Shown: positions 9,145 to 18,083, counted from the first letter of the stretch. The stretch: DNA of 64,000 bases from an uncultured Hyphomicrobiales bacterium (GCA_903878085.1 CAIRGJ010000055.1:1-64000); one strand, 5' to 3'. Program-made: numbers and translations. Notes: generated by a model not told the origin, from the sequence alone.

Positions 9145-9563
9145 GGCTTGTCGGCTTCCAAGCCGACCAGCGCGACATGCAAATATCCTGCGCTGCGCAG
9201 CTCGTTCATCAGCGTCATTAGGTCGCCATAGGGCACGGCCTTATCGGCGCGCAGGAATAGGCGTTGCTCTTTGTCGCCGGACGCCGCCTTGTCGAGCGAA
9301 GGCGCGAGCGCAGCGCGGTTCACCGCATCATTGTCGAGCGTCAGGCTCAGATCCGATTTGAGCGTCAGGAACAGCGGCTTGTCGGGCCGCGAACTACGCT
9401 CGGCATTGGCCGCCGGCAGATCGACCGAGATATCCACGGTGGCCAACGGCGCCGCGATCATGAAAATGATCAGCAGCACCAAGATCACGTCGATGAACGG
9501 CGTGACGTTGATCTCGTGGACTTCGCTTAAGGCATCGTCGCCGTGGTCGAGACGTACGCTCAT
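9141..9563 (-). CDS. exbD: ExbD biopolymer transport protein
   Basis: ExbD is the small single-span partner of ExbB in the TonB energising complex. With the start at MSVRLDHGDD the protein is 140 residues, normal for the family. It has the conserved EINVTPFIDVILVLLIIFM segment, where the Asp in the membrane helix is the proton-carrying residue, and a periplasmic domain ending near PYGDLMTLMNELRSAGY. An upstream extension is open but would enter exbB, so the shorter start is chosen; it lies four bases beyond the exbB stop. The gene is immediately followed by tonB with an ATGA overlap. Confidence 0.93.
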   Translation of the reverse strand: MSVRLDHGDDALSEVHEINVTPFIDVILVLLIIFMIAAPLATVDISVDLPAANAERSSRPDKPLFLTLKSDLSLTLDNDAVNRAALAPSLDKAASGDKEQRLFLRADKAVPYGDLMTLMNELRSAGYLHVALVGLEADKP

Positions 9564-9567
9564 GGTG

Positions 9568-10458
9568 TCACTCGGCCGCCGCCACGCCACGCCGCCGTTC
9601 GGCCGGGCGATTGAAAGCACCGCGATCGAGATCGCGGCTGATTAGGCGCAGGATTTCCGCCGAGGCGTCGGCGTGCAGCGCGCGATAGCCGGCGATCCAA
9701 CGCGAGAACATGTTGTACATCACCACCGCCGGGATCGCCGCGACCAGGCCGAGCGCAGTGGCGAGAAGCGCTTCGGCGATGCCGGGTGCCACCACCGCGA
9801 GATTGGTGGTGTGCGATTTCGAAATGCCGATGAAGGCGTTCATGATGCCCCATACCGTGCCGAACAGGCCGACGAAGGGGGCGGTGGCGCCGATGGTGGC
9901 GAGAATGCCGGTGCCGCGGATCATTTGCCGTCCGGCGGCGGCCTCTAATCGCTCCAGCCGCGAGGCGATGCGCTCTTTCACGCCGTCCGGCGACAGTGCG
10001 TCGGCCGATTGCCGCAACTCGGTATCGGCGGCGCCGATCAGCGTCGAGGCCGCGTCCTTGCCGCCTTGCAGATCGCGCACGTCGCTCCAGGCGCGCGCTG
10101 CGCCGAGCGCGGCAATCGCTTCGCCCAAGCGGCGGCGGGCGGCGAACAGTTCGATCGCCTTGGCGAACCAGATGGTCCAGGTCAGCACCGATGCGAACAC
10201 CAGCCCGACCATCACGGCTTTGACGACGATGTCGGCGGCCATGAACATGCCCCAGGGCGACAGATCGCGCGGCAGCTTGAGCAGAACGTCGGAAGCGGCC
10301 GGCTCCGGCGTTTGCGCCAGGGCAAAAGCGGGCAGCAGCAAGCCAACGGCAAGCGCCACGAGCGGCAGCCAGGAATTGCGACGATTACGGTGCATTTCGC
10401 CAAAGCTCATTTTGCCGGTCCACTTGCCTAGGGTCACATTGTAACGCATTTGCGTCAT
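9568..10458 (-). CDS. exbB: ExbB proton channel subunit of the TonB system
   Basis: ExbB forms the pentameric channel that powers TonB. The chosen ATG overlaps the stop of the upstream PepSY gene (ATGA), giving 296 residues; alternative starts lie 48 and 63 bases downstream. The protein has a cleavable-looking hydrophobic N terminus (WLPLVALAVGLLLPAFALAQ), the long-N-terminus architecture common in alphaproteobacteria. Three membrane spans follow: around MFMAADIVVKAVMVGLVFAS, then GILATIGATAPFVGLFGTVW, and ALLATALGLVAAIPAVVMYN. The last two contain the TolQ/ExbB-family signature. Confidence 0.92.
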   Translation of the reverse strand: MTQMRYNVTLGKWTGKMSFGEMHRNRRNSWLPLVALAVGLLLPAFALAQTPEPAASDVLLKLPRDLSPWGMFMAADIVVKAVMVGLVFASVLTWTIWFAKAIELFAARRRLGEAIAALGAARAWSDVRDLQGGKDAASTLIGAADTELRQSADALSPDGVKERIASRLERLEAAAGRQMIRGTGILATIGATAPFVGLFGTVWGIMNAFIGISKSHTTNLAVVAPGIAEALLATALGLVAAIPAVVMYNMFSRWIAGYRALHADASAEILRLISRDLDRGAFNRPAERRRGVAAAE

Positions 10459-11609
10459 TCCGCAGGCCGCAATTGTGCGGCCCCGCTTTTGACGGTCTTG
10501 CGGCCGGCACGCTTGCGCAGCCACATAATGATGCCGGTGACCGCGAAAATCGTCGGGAATATGCCGGTCAGAAACACGATAATCGCCCACACCGGGCCGC
10601 TGTGACTGCCTTCATGAATCCAGCGGATCCAGGACGCCGCGCGGTCACCGGATTGCGGAACGATGGTCGATACGGCGCGCCCGCTGCGGTCATCGACCAT
10701 CACGGTCACCGTTTCGTCGTTGGCGGCGAGCGTCAGCTGCACACGCCAGGCTGCGCTACGCGCGCCTTCGCCGCGCGCCTGCACCGGGAGAAACAAAGTT
10801 GTCGGATTGGTGTTCGGCTCGGCCTGCCGTGCGATCTCGAGCGCGCGGTCGGCGTTGAGCGTGGTCTGCAGCACGACATCGCCGCCGAAGCCGGCGCGCG
10901 CGTTAGGCGCCATGGCCGCGACCGAAGACATGAACTCCCGTCCTGTCTGCGGAAACGAGAGGTAGATGCCGGTAAGCGACACCGCCGCCAGCGGCAGCGC
11001 AATCCAGAAGCCCAGCAAATGATGCAGGTTGAAGGTGACGTATGGCGACCGCGTCCAGCGCAGGCCGCGTAGGAAACCGCGGTTTCGCGGCCACCACAGC
11101 CAGATGCCGGTGAGCGACAGCGTCAGCATGCCGACGCCGGCCCAGCCGACGATCTGCCGGCCATTGTACTGCGGAAGCGTCAGATTCTCGTGGAATACAT
11201 GCAGGAAGCCGATGAAAGAGGCGCGGAAATCCATCACGTCGAGGATTGCGCCAGTTGGCGGATCGAGGAAGACCGTCACGGTGCGCGGCGGCCCGCCGCC
11301 GTCGCGCGATTGGCCCCGCGCCATCACGCGCACCGGCCAGCCCGGCTCCGGATAGCGCAGCATCGTCGCCCGTAAGTCGCCAGGCTCCTTGGCCACCGCC
11401 TCGGCGGCCTTGGCGAGGTAGACGCCCGGCGGCAATGCCGCCTGCGCGCCGGTCACCGCATAACGCTGTGGATTGATCAGCGTGTCGATCTCGTCGTGCC
11501 AGACCAGCAGCCCGCCGGACATCGAGATCGGGATCAGCAGCACGGCCAATCCGACGCCGATCCACAAATGAACATTGAGCCAGAGGCGGCGGAGAGTTGC
11601 GGCGCGCAT
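10455..11609 (-). CDS. PepSY-associated inner-membrane protein (PiuB-like)
   Basis: This 384-residue membrane protein starts with the pattern MRAATLRRLWLNVHLWIGVG and has four apparent membrane spans, with two PepSY-type periplasmic stretches (near WHDEIDTLINPQRYAV and VMVDDRSGRAVSTIVPQ). Proteins of this group (PiuB, FoxB, FegB-like) are iron-regulated inner-membrane proteins that take part in siderophore use, some as ferri-siderophore reductases. It is the first gene of the exbB-exbD-tonB operon and faces the siderophore receptor across a promoter region with an Irr-like box. A GTG 33 bases upstream is an alternative start; neither has a clear ribosome binding site. Confidence 0.85.
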   Translation of the reverse strand: MRAATLRRLWLNVHLWIGVGLAVLLIPISMSGGLLVWHDEIDTLINPQRYAVTGAQAALPPGVYLAKAAEAVAKEPGDLRATMLRYPEPGWPVRVMARGQSRDGGGPPRTVTVFLDPPTGAILDVMDFRASFIGFLHVFHENLTLPQYNGRQIVGWAGVGMLTLSLTGIWLWWPRNRGFLRGLRWTRSPYVTFNLHHLLGFWIALPLAAVSLTGIYLSFPQTGREFMSSVAAMAPNARAGFGGDVVLQTTLNADRALEIARQAEPNTNPTTLFLPVQARGEGARSAAWRVQLTLAANDETVTVMVDDRSGRAVSTIVPQSGDRAASWIRWIHEGSHSGPVWAIIVFLTGIFPTIFAVTGIIMWLRKRAGRKTVKSGAAQLRPAE

Positions 11610-11723
11610 ATCGATGCCCGGGTTGGTCGGCAGGTGGGGCACCTATAGCAGCCTTGGCGACGATGAAAACAAAAAAATGCGGAAAAATTGCAGTTTTTAA
11701 GTATTCCAAACAGTATAAAGTAG

Positions 11724-11740
11724 TTTAGAAATATTCTAAT
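11724..11740. promoter_or_regulatory. Irr/ICE-box-like palindrome in divergent iron promoter
   Basis: The sequence reads TTTAGAA-ATA-TTCTAAT; the inner 15 bases are a perfect palindrome. It resembles, from memory, the iron control element bound by Irr in Rhizobiales (TTTAGAA-N3-TTCTAAA). It lies in an AT-rich 255-base region between the PepSY-exbB-exbD-tonB operon and the TonB-dependent receptor gene, where it could control both directions. A half-site TTCTAAA occurs at 11831-11837. Confidence 0.7.
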
Positions 11741-11864
11741 TAAAGAATAATACCATAAAATCAATAGTTCTTGACGCAGAATACAGATCATGGTTTCAAA
11801 TATAACCAATAATCGTACTGATTATTGTGATTCTAAAGTATAGTAATCAGTCAGGGGCGTCGAG

Positions 11865-14267
11865 ATGAACAGCATTACGTCAAGTATTCGGTCCGAAGCT
11901 TTCAGTCATCGTGGCGCCGCGCCAGTGGTCGTGAAATCGAGCGACGGCCACATCCGGGTCGAAACCCAGATCAAGTCGCAGTTCGGTTCGAGCCCCGCTT
12001 ACGAAAACACCCGCTTTCAATCCGGCAACCGCGCCTCATTATTGGCGGCGGTCAGTCTGGCATCGCTGATGGGGGCCACCGTGGCGTCGGGCCAGGAGTC
12101 CGGCATGCAGTTGCCGACTATCGACGTCACCGGCGACCAGAGTGGCGGCTATCAGGCTACCCAGCAGTCGATCAACCGTCTGCAGACCCCGCTCAAAGAC
12201 ACGCCGCAGACGGTCAACGTCGTGACGCAACAGGTCATCCAGGAAAAGCGCGCCGTCAGCATGGAAGACGCACTGCGCACGGTGCCCGGCATCACGTTCA
12301 GCGCCGGCGAGGGTGGCCAACAGGGCGACAGTCCGATCATCCGCGGCTTCGCCGCGCGCGGCGACATCTTCCGCGATGGTTTCCGCGATCCGGGCTGGTA
12401 CAGCCGCGATCTGTTCAACACCGACCGGGTCGAGGTCTACAAAGGTCCGTCAGCCTTCGCCTTCGGCCGCGGTTCGACCGGCGGCGCGATCAACAATGTC
12501 ACCAAGCTGCCGACCGGTTCGACCTATGTCGAAGGCACCGCGACCGGCACGTCCGTCGGCGGCTATCGCGCCGACGTCGACGCCAGCGGCAAAAAGGGCA
12601 ACGTCTCCGGCCGGATTGCGTTGCTCTATCAGGATCAGCCGACGCCGACCCGCGACAATGTCTGGACCAAGCGCTGGGGCGTTGCGCCGTCGATCAGCGC
12701 GCCGCTCGACGACGACACCAAGGCAACGCTGTCCTACATCTACCAGGGCGAAGAAGGCGCGCCGGACTACGGCGTGCCTTATCTGCCGCAGCCCGGCTAC
12801 AGCACCAAGACTGGTGCGCTGGTCAATCCCGGCTACTACGGCAACGGTTCGGCAACCACGCCGGTGCCGATCAACCGCCAGAACTGGTTCGGCATCGCCA
12901 CCGGGCCGATGCGCGACATCGTCAATACCGAAACCCACATCCTGACCGCCACCGTCGAACGCGACATCGGCAACAATTTCAAGCTGACCAACGGCACGCG
13001 CTATATCGACAACGATCGTTTCTCGCGCGTCACCGCGCCGCGCGGCCTCGGCAATGCCGCGGGCCAGGCTTTCACCAGCGGAACGACGGCCGGCGCCGGC
13101 GGCCTGGGCATCGGCTATCCGGTGGATTCAATGACGCTCGCCCGCGAACGCCGCGAACGCGAAACCGACGCGACGTACGCCGTCAACCAGACCGACCTCA
13201 CCGGCAAATTCGATACCGGCATTGTCAATCACACGGTCGCGACCGGCGTCGAGTTGTCGCGCGAAACGCGGAGCCAGACGCGCACCGATCTGTGCGTCGC
13301 CACGTCGCCGGCCTGTTACACCAGCCTGTCCTATCCGTCGGCGGGCGGCGTCGCGGCCACGGGCTTCACGGTGGTGGCGCCAAACAGCACGTTGTCGACC
13401 AACCTTGCCGCCTACGCCTCCGATCAGATGAAGGTCACGAAGTATTTCGAGCTGCTCGCGTCGCTGCGTTTCGACCGCTATGCGACGCACTACGTCGATG
13501 CCAGCGCGGCCGCCGGTCAGAACGACCTTAAAAGCACCGACAATATGTTCAGCTACCGCTTCGGCGGCGTCTATCATCCGACGGCGAATTCGAGCCTCTA
13601 TGTCGCGTACGGAAATTCGTACAATCCATCGGCCGAGCTCGGCACCTTGTCGACCGGCACCGTGTCGCTGGCGCCGGAAAAGAACGTATCCTACGAGGCC
13701 GGCGTCAAAGTCGACGTGCTCGACAGCCAGCTCAGCCTGACCGGCGCCGTGTTCCGGATCGACAAGACCAACTTGCGCGTCCCGCTCGATCCGACGGTGA
13801 CAGGCGCCGCGGCGATCCAGATCCTCGACGGTCTTGCGCGTTCGCAGGGCGTGGAGTTCGGCGTTGCCGGCAAGCTCACCGACAAGTGGCAGATCACGGC
13901 CGGCTACAGCTATATCGACACGCGCATCGTCCAGAACAGCGATCCCGCGCAACTCGGCCGCTGGCTTCCGAACGCTCCGCGCAACAACATCACGCTATGG
14001 ACCAGCTACGAACTGCCGCACGGTCTCACGATCGGCGGCGGCACGACGTATCAGTCGGATGCTTTCGCCAACACGCAGAACACCGCCTACGTGCCGGAAT
14101 TCTGGAAGTTCGACGCAATGGTCAGCTACAAAGTCGATCCCAAGTCGACCATCCAGCTCAACATCTACAACATCACCGACGTGCTGTATTACGCGCAGTA
14201 CTATGCCGGCCACGCCGTGCCGGGGTCGGGCCGCTCGGCCTCGTTGTCTTACCGATATCGCTGGTAG
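11865..14267 (+). CDS. TonB-dependent siderophore receptor (Fiu/PiuA-like)
   Basis: This outer-membrane beta-barrel takes up ferric siderophores. The 800-residue protein has an unusually long stretch (about 57 residues) before its hydrophobic signal segment ASLLAAVSLASLMGATVASG. A plug domain follows (LQTPLKDTPQTVNVVTQQVI, then IRGFAARGDIFRDGFRDPGW, and VEVYKGPSAFAFGRGSTGGA), then a barrel ending in ...RSASLSYRYRW with the usual terminal aromatic residue. There is no extra FecA-type signalling domain. The directly following PiuC-type hydroxylase mirrors the fiu-ybiX and piuA-piuC pairs, which suggests a catecholate-type substrate. Divergent from the TonB operon; an Irr-like box lies upstream. 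Confidence 0.92.
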   Translation: MNSITSSIRSEAFSHRGAAPVVVKSSDGHIRVETQIKSQFGSSPAYENTRFQSGNRASLLAAVSLASLMGATVASGQESGMQLPTIDVTGDQSGGYQATQQSINRLQTPLKDTPQTVNVVTQQVIQEKRAVSMEDALRTVPGITFSAGEGGQQGDSPIIRGFAARGDIFRDGFRDPGWYSRDLFNTDRVEVYKGPSAFAFGRGSTGGAINNVTKLPTGSTYVEGTATGTSVGGYRADVDASGKKGNVSGRIALLYQDQPTPTRDNVWTKRWGVAPSISAPLDDDTKATLSYIYQGEEGAPDYGVPYLPQPGYSTKTGALVNPGYYGNGSATTPVPINRQNWFGIATGPMRDIVNTETHILTATVERDIGNNFKLTNGTRYIDNDRFSRVTAPRGLGNAAGQAFTSGTTAGAGGLGIGYPVDSMTLARERRERETDATYAVNQTDLTGKFDTGIVNHTVATGVELSRETRSQTRTDLCVATSPACYTSLSYPSAGGVAATGFTVVAPNSTLSTNLAAYASDQMKVTKYFELLASLRFDRYATHYVDASAAAGQNDLKSTDNMFSYRFGGVYHPTANSSLYVAYGNSYNPSAELGTLSTGTVSLAPEKNVSYEAGVKVDVLDSQLSLTGAVFRIDKTNLRVPLDPTVTGAAAIQILDGLARSQGVEFGVAGKLTDKWQITAGYSYIDTRIVQNSDPAQLGRWLPNAPRNNITLWTSYELPHGLTIGGGTTYQSDAFANTQNTAYVPEFWKFDAMVSYKVDPKSTIQLNIYNITDVLYYAQYYAGHAVPGSGRSASLSYRYRW

Positions 14268-14285
14268 GGGTAGGGGCATATTATC

Positions 14286-14963
14286 ATGATGATCCACATC
14301 CCCAATGTTCTGACGGCCGAGCAGGTGGCGCGCTGCCGCGACGTGATGACCCGCGCGGCCTGGATCGATGGCCGCGCCACCGCCGGGCATCAGTCGGCAC
14401 AGGTGAAGAAAAATCTTCAGCTTCCGGAGACAGCGCCGGAAGCGCGCGAACTCGGCACCATGGTGATCGAGGCTTTGGCGCGCAGCAATCTGTTCATGTC
14501 GGCGGTGCTGCCGAAGCAAGTGTTTCCACCGCTGTTCAATCGCTACGACGCCGGCATGACCTTCGGTTCGCACGTCGACAATTCGATCCGCGGCCATGCC
14601 AACGGCATCCGCATTCGCACCGACGTGTCGTCGACTTTGTTTATCTCCGGGCCCGAGGATTATGACGGCGGCGAACTGGTGGTCGAGGACACCTACGGCC
14701 AGCACACCGTCAAACTGCCGGCCGGCGACATGATCGTCTATCCGGCGACGTCGCTGCACAACGTGACACCGATCACGCGCGGCTCGCGGATCGCCTCGTT
14801 CTTCTGGACCCAGAGCATGATCCGCGACGAGAGCAAGCGTTCGCTGCTGTTCGACATGGACATGGGAATCATCAAACTGAACCGCGATCACCCCGAGCAT
14901 GCCTCGGTCGTCGAATTGACCTCGGTTTATCATAACCTGCTGCGGCAGTGGGCCGAGCTGTAG
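14286..14963 (+). CDS. piuC: PKHD-type Fe(II)/2-oxoglutarate hydroxylase (PiuC/YbiX)
   Basis: This 225-residue cytoplasmic protein belongs to the prolyl 4-hydroxylase-like double-stranded beta-helix oxygenases. It shows the iron ligands H and D in [11 protein letters not shown] and the distal H in [17 protein letters not shown], where the Arg is the predicted 2-oxoglutarate anchor. PiuC/YbiX genes sit next to catecholate siderophore receptors in many proteobacteria; their substrate is not settled as far as I know. It starts 18 bases after the receptor stop, so the two are almost certainly co-transcribed. Two adjacent ATG codons are possible starts. Confidence 0.9.
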   Translation: MMIHIPNVLTAEQVARCRDVMTRAAWIDGRATAGHQSAQVKKNLQLPETAPEARELGTMVIEALARSNLFMSAVLPKQVFPPLFNRYDAGMTFGSHVDNSIRGHANGIRIRTDVSSTLFISGPEDYDGGELVVEDTYGQHTVKLPAGDMIVYPATSLHNVTPITRGSRIASFFWTQSMIRDESKRSLLFDMDMGIIKLNRDHPEHASVVELTSVYHNLLRQWAEL

Positions 14964-15087
14964 CGCGCTATTCCAATTGGCAGTCGCGAATTATTGACCT
15001 GGGCGCGATTGATCGGCCGGGCCATTGCGTGCAACGTCCCGCGCGCTGGCCTTTGCCAGAACAACAATCGTCCAAGGATCCAGACTT

Positions 15088-15612
15088 ATGCCGTTTACAA
15101 TGTCCCAGGCTTCCCTGCCGGTCTTCGAGATCGGTCTCAATGCGTTGTCGGCTGTGCTCGACAAGGCTGCGGCTCACGCAGCCGCGAAGAAAATAGATCC
15201 GTCTGTGCTGCTCGGCTGGCGCTTGGCGCCGGATATGTTCGCGCTTGTCCGCCAGGTGCAGGTCACAGCCGACCAGGCCAAAAACGGCTCGGCGCGTCTG
15301 GCCGGAGTTGAGCCGCCGAAATTCGAGGATACCGAGACCACCATCGACCAGCTCAAGGAACGGCTGGCCAAGACCGTGGCGTTTCTCAAGACCCTCGACG
15401 CCAAGGCGATCGATGCGTCGGCCGAGCGCGAGATCACGTTTCCGCTGGGGCCGACCAACAAGGGCCAGATGGTCGGCGCCGACTATCTCAATCACTTCAT
15501 GTTGCCGAATTTCTATTTCCACCTGACCGCGGCCTATGCCTGCGCGCGCTCCTGCGGCGTGGCGGTTGGCAAACCCGACTATCTGGGCGCGATCCCGATC
15601 ACCCGAATCTAG
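15088..15612 (+). CDS. DUF1993 family protein
   Basis: This 174-residue cytoplasmic protein resembles the DUF1993 family, a predicted four-helix, DinB-like fold of unknown function. Recognisable parts are the N-terminal LPVFEIGLNALSAVLDKAAA helix, the mid-protein FEDTETTIDQLKERLAKTVA helix and the C-terminal LNHFMLPNFYFHLTAAYACA with NHF and FH positions. The ATG at 15088 is preferred over an upstream in-frame start because AAGGA lies nine bases before it. It is separated by 124 bases from piuC and ends just before a strong two-way terminator. Confidence 0.8.
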   Translation: MPFTMSQASLPVFEIGLNALSAVLDKAAAHAAAKKIDPSVLLGWRLAPDMFALVRQVQVTADQAKNGSARLAGVEPPKFEDTETTIDQLKERLAKTVAFLKTLDAKAIDASAEREITFPLGPTNKGQMVGADYLNHFMLPNFYFHLTAAYACARSCGVAVGKPDYLGAIPITRI

Positions 15613-15638
15613 CGCTAAAGGCGTCTGCCCAAAGAAAA

Positions 15639-15668
15639 ACCGCCTCGCCGGTCACTCGGCGAGGCGGT
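15639..15668. terminator. Bidirectional hairpin terminator
   Basis: Perfect 12-base arms (15639-15650 and 15657-15668) enclose a 6-base loop. A run of A's precedes it on the plus strand, giving a T-rich tail for the leftward gene, and CTGGTTTCT follows for the rightward one. It separates the DUF1993 gene from the convergent secreted-protein gene. Confidence 0.85.
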
Positions 15669-15696
15669 CTGGTTTCTAACGAGACGAAATCAGGTC

Positions 15697-16218
15697 CTAG
15701 TAGCGGTAGGAAACCTGACCGCCTTCTTCGTTGCCGCTGTAGTCGCGCGAACCGTTGCCGCCGTAACCGCAGTTACAGTTCACGCCGCGAACTTCGCGAC
15801 GCTCGTTGACGACGCGGGTCGAACCCTGCGCGTAGCGGTTGACGGTTTCGTTGCGGTTCTCAACCTGCAGTTTGTTGGTGGTGTTGACCTTGTGCAGGGT
15901 GATGTTGCGGATCACCGTATTCTGGCGATGCACGACGACTTCCCGGTTGATGACCGGTTTCACGTGCACGACCAGGCGGTTTTCCTGAACCAGGTTTGTG
16001 CGCTTCACTTCCCGGGTGTGATCCACATACCGGGTGTGGGTCCTCACCTGGGCCGGTGCCCGCTCGACGCGCCGGGTGTTGTATTCGGAGTCCGGTCGCC
16101 GGCAGTTACAAACCGAGTCATAGTAGGTCCCAGCAGCGGCCGGGGTCGGCACGATGTTCGCTAGTCCGACGACCAGCAAAGCACCGCCTAATGCTTTGTA
16201 CAGGAGTTTCATCTTCAA
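15697..16218 (-). CDS. Small secreted Asn/Arg/Val-rich protein, unknown function
   Basis: This 173-residue protein has a clear signal peptide (LYKALGGALLVVGLANIVP, cleavage near AAAG). The mature part is rich in Arg, Asn and Val with many short beta-like stretches such as NRLVVHVKPVINREVVVHRQ and NITLHKVNTTNKLQVENRNE. It has two CxC pairs, one near the new N terminus (VCNCRRP) and one near the C terminus (VNCNCGYGG), which might pair or bind metal. I recognise no family. It is transcribed alone and ends at a strong terminator. The upstream 168 bases contain an AT-rich promoter-like stretch. Confidence 0.7.
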   Translation of the reverse strand: MKMKLLYKALGGALLVVGLANIVPTPAAAGTYYDSVCNCRRPDSEYNTRRVERAPAQVRTHTRYVDHTREVKRTNLVQENRLVVHVKPVINREVVVHRQNTVIRNITLHKVNTTNKLQVENRNETVNRYAQGSTRVVNERREVRGVNCNCGYGGNGSRDYSGNEEGGQVSYRY

Positions 16219-16325
16219 GCCCCGTTAACCATGTAAGTTAAGCCACTGCCTTAGTTTTTCCGGTTTTTGCTATTTTGTAAAGCAAAAATTAACCATAATC
16301 CGGCCGCACCACACCTTAATGCGAT

Positions 16326-16356
16326 TGAGCCCCGGGAATGGGGTTCCCGGGGCTCA
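16326..16356 (-). terminator. Hairpin downstream of the orphan ABC binding protein
   Basis: A 13-base perfect stem (16326-16338 with 16344-16356) and a 5-base loop follow the stop of the leftward binding-protein gene by about 30 bases. There is no clear T run, so it is either a weak terminator or an mRNA-stabilising hairpin. Confidence 0.5.
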
Positions 16357-16386
16357 TGGCACGCAAGATATAGTCGGTTGCCGCGC

Positions 16387-17406
16387 CTATTTGAGGCGTT
16401 TTGCCGCTTCCCGGACCAAGCTCAAATCCGAGTAGGCATTGATATCGATCTTCTTTTTCACGAAACCAAGCTCGCGCGTGGTGTCGACATTGCGCTGCAG
16501 CGCCTCGAGGTTGGGGATCAGGTCGGGGTCGCGATAGGTGTCGGCCTTGGTGAACAGCCAGCCGAAGTTCGCGGCCGGCGCCTTGGTGATCTTCGAGGCG
16601 ATCTGGGTGACCTCATCGTGGTTCTTGGGGTCGATATACCAGCGGGTGATCACCAGCATGTCTTCCATGAAATCGACCATGGCGGCGCGGTTCTTCTCGA
16701 TGAAGCCTTTGCGGGCGTTCCACGAGATCATCTGGGTGATGCCGAGCGCTTCCTTCTGCTCGAAAAGGACAAGACCTTCTTCTTTGAGCTTGGGATTGAG
16801 CGCGAAGGGCAGCACCGCCGGGATCAGGTCGGCCTTCTTTTCCAGCAGCATGGCCGGCATGGCGGGCAGGGGCGCTTCCAGCATGGTGTAGTCGCGCTTT
16901 TCCTCCAGGCCGTGCTTCTTGAGCATGGCGCGGATGGCGACGTCGACGGCGCTGCCGCCGCCATTGGTGCCGATCACCTTGCCCTTGAGGTCCTCGACCT
17001 TTTTGATGCCAGAGTCCTTGCGGACGTAATATTGCGAGGTGAAATGGCCGGGCACGCCGTCCTGGAATTCGTCGGCGATGACGCGGATGTCGTCGAGCCC
17101 GGCATTCTCAATCGCGATGGCGAGCGAGGAATAGGCCAGGTTGGAGATTTCCAGCTCGTTATTGGCGATCGCCGTGATCATCTGCGGCGTGCCTTGATAG
17201 CGGATGGTTTCGAGCACGTAGGACTTGCCCATGTGCTTGGCGAGGTCCTTCTTCTCCAGCAGGATCGAGCCCCAATTGGCGACCGGGGCCACCCATCCCA
17301 TCCGGATTTTGACCGGCTCCGCGCTATTGGCGGGCGCGGCACTGAGCAGGCCGAGGGCACACACGCCGGCCAAGGCACCGAACTTGGCGAGTTTCAAAAG
17401 TCGCAT
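16387..17406 (-). CDS. ABC transporter substrate-binding protein (NitT/TauT type), orphan
   Basis: This is a 339-residue periplasmic binding protein with a signal peptide (KLAKFGALAGVCALGLLSAA, cleavage near NSA). The mature part opens with VKIRMGWVAPVANWGSILLE and contains LKGKVIGTNGGGSAVDVAIR, characteristic of the SsuA/NrtA/TauA fold that binds nitrate, sulfonates, pyrimidine precursors or aromatic acids. The start at MRLLKLAK is chosen because GGGAGG lies just upstream. No permease or ATPase gene is adjacent; the nearest set without a binding protein lies 6 kb downstream on the same strand. The ligand cannot be told from sequence. Confidence 0.85.
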   Translation of the reverse strand: MRLLKLAKFGALAGVCALGLLSAAPANSAEPVKIRMGWVAPVANWGSILLEKKDLAKHMGKSYVLETIRYQGTPQMITAIANNELEISNLAYSSLAIAIENAGLDDIRVIADEFQDGVPGHFTSQYYVRKDSGIKKVEDLKGKVIGTNGGGSAVDVAIRAMLKKHGLEEKRDYTMLEAPLPAMPAMLLEKKADLIPAVLPFALNPKLKEEGLVLFEQKEALGITQMISWNARKGFIEKNRAAMVDFMEDMLVITRWYIDPKNHDEVTQIASKITKAPAANFGWLFTKADTYRDPDLIPNLEALQRNVDTTRELGFVKKKIDINAYSDLSLVREAAKRLK

Positions 17407-17630
17407 TTTATCCTCCCAAAATTCCGCCGGGCTTGCGCGTTCGACTGGCAAGCTTCACGCCGCGAAAGAGAAAAGATTGTCGGGCGTCCAACCGATTTTG
17501 GCAAGCCGCTTGGCGGTCCATTTTGACCGCCATGCGGTACATCTCCGCGCCGCTATTTTGGGCGTGAACCTTTTTCCGGCGGCCGGCGACCCATGGTTAT
17601 CGCCGCTTCATTCAACCCCGGAGAACGACC

Positions 17631-18083
17631 ATGTCCCGCAAATTCATCCTCGGCCTCGCCACCGTCGCCACGCTTGCTGCCACCGCCTTCATCGCCGGTT
17701 CCGCCGACGCCGCCGTCAATCAGCGCGGCGGCCACGTCAACCTGCGCCCGCCGGTGCATCGCCTGCCGCCGCCGCATTTCCGCGGCCCGCACTTCCACGA
17801 CCACGTCCGCATCCACCGCATTTACGAGCGCGGCTATGTCCGCCCGGTCGGCCTGGTGCAGACCGTGACCGAAGGTCCCTGCACCTGCCTGTGGAAGAGC
17901 TACACGCCGGAAGGCGCTGTGGTGTTCAAGGATCTCTGCACCAAGGAAATGGCGAGCGCGCCGGTCGATGGTGCTCCCGCGCAAGCCAGCGAAATTCAGG
18001 CTCCGAATAACTTCGCCGGCAAGACCTATCAGGACTATCTCGCGGCGAATCCGCAGAACCAGACCGCGCAGCAGAAGAACTGA
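17631..18083 (+). CDS. Small secreted His/Pro-rich protein, unknown function
   Basis: This 150-residue protein has a signal peptide (LATVATLAATAFIAGSADAA). A His/Pro/Arg-rich segment follows (PPVHRLPPPHFRGPHFHDH and IHRIYERGY), then a short cysteine-containing region (EGPCTCLWKSYTPEG and KDLCTKEM) and a low-complexity tail. The His cluster could bind metal; no family is recognised. GGAG precedes the ATG by nine bases. It is flanked by oppositely oriented genes on both sides, so it is monocistronic. The cysteine pattern and size recall the other small secreted protein 1.4 kb away, but I see no clear homology. Confidence 0.7.
   Translation: MSRKFILGLATVATLAATAFIAGSADAAVNQRGGHVNLRPPVHRLPPPHFRGPHFHDHVRIHRIYERGYVRPVGLVQTVTEGPCTCLWKSYTPEGAVVFKDLCTKEMASAPVDGAPAQASEIQAPNNFAGKTYQDYLAANPQNQTAQQKN

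Noticed and set aside
17225-18010. Plus-strand frame overlapping the orphan binding protein start and the small secreted protein
   Set aside because: It spans two genes in other frames and is dominated by Arg/Pro/Ala; no start signal.
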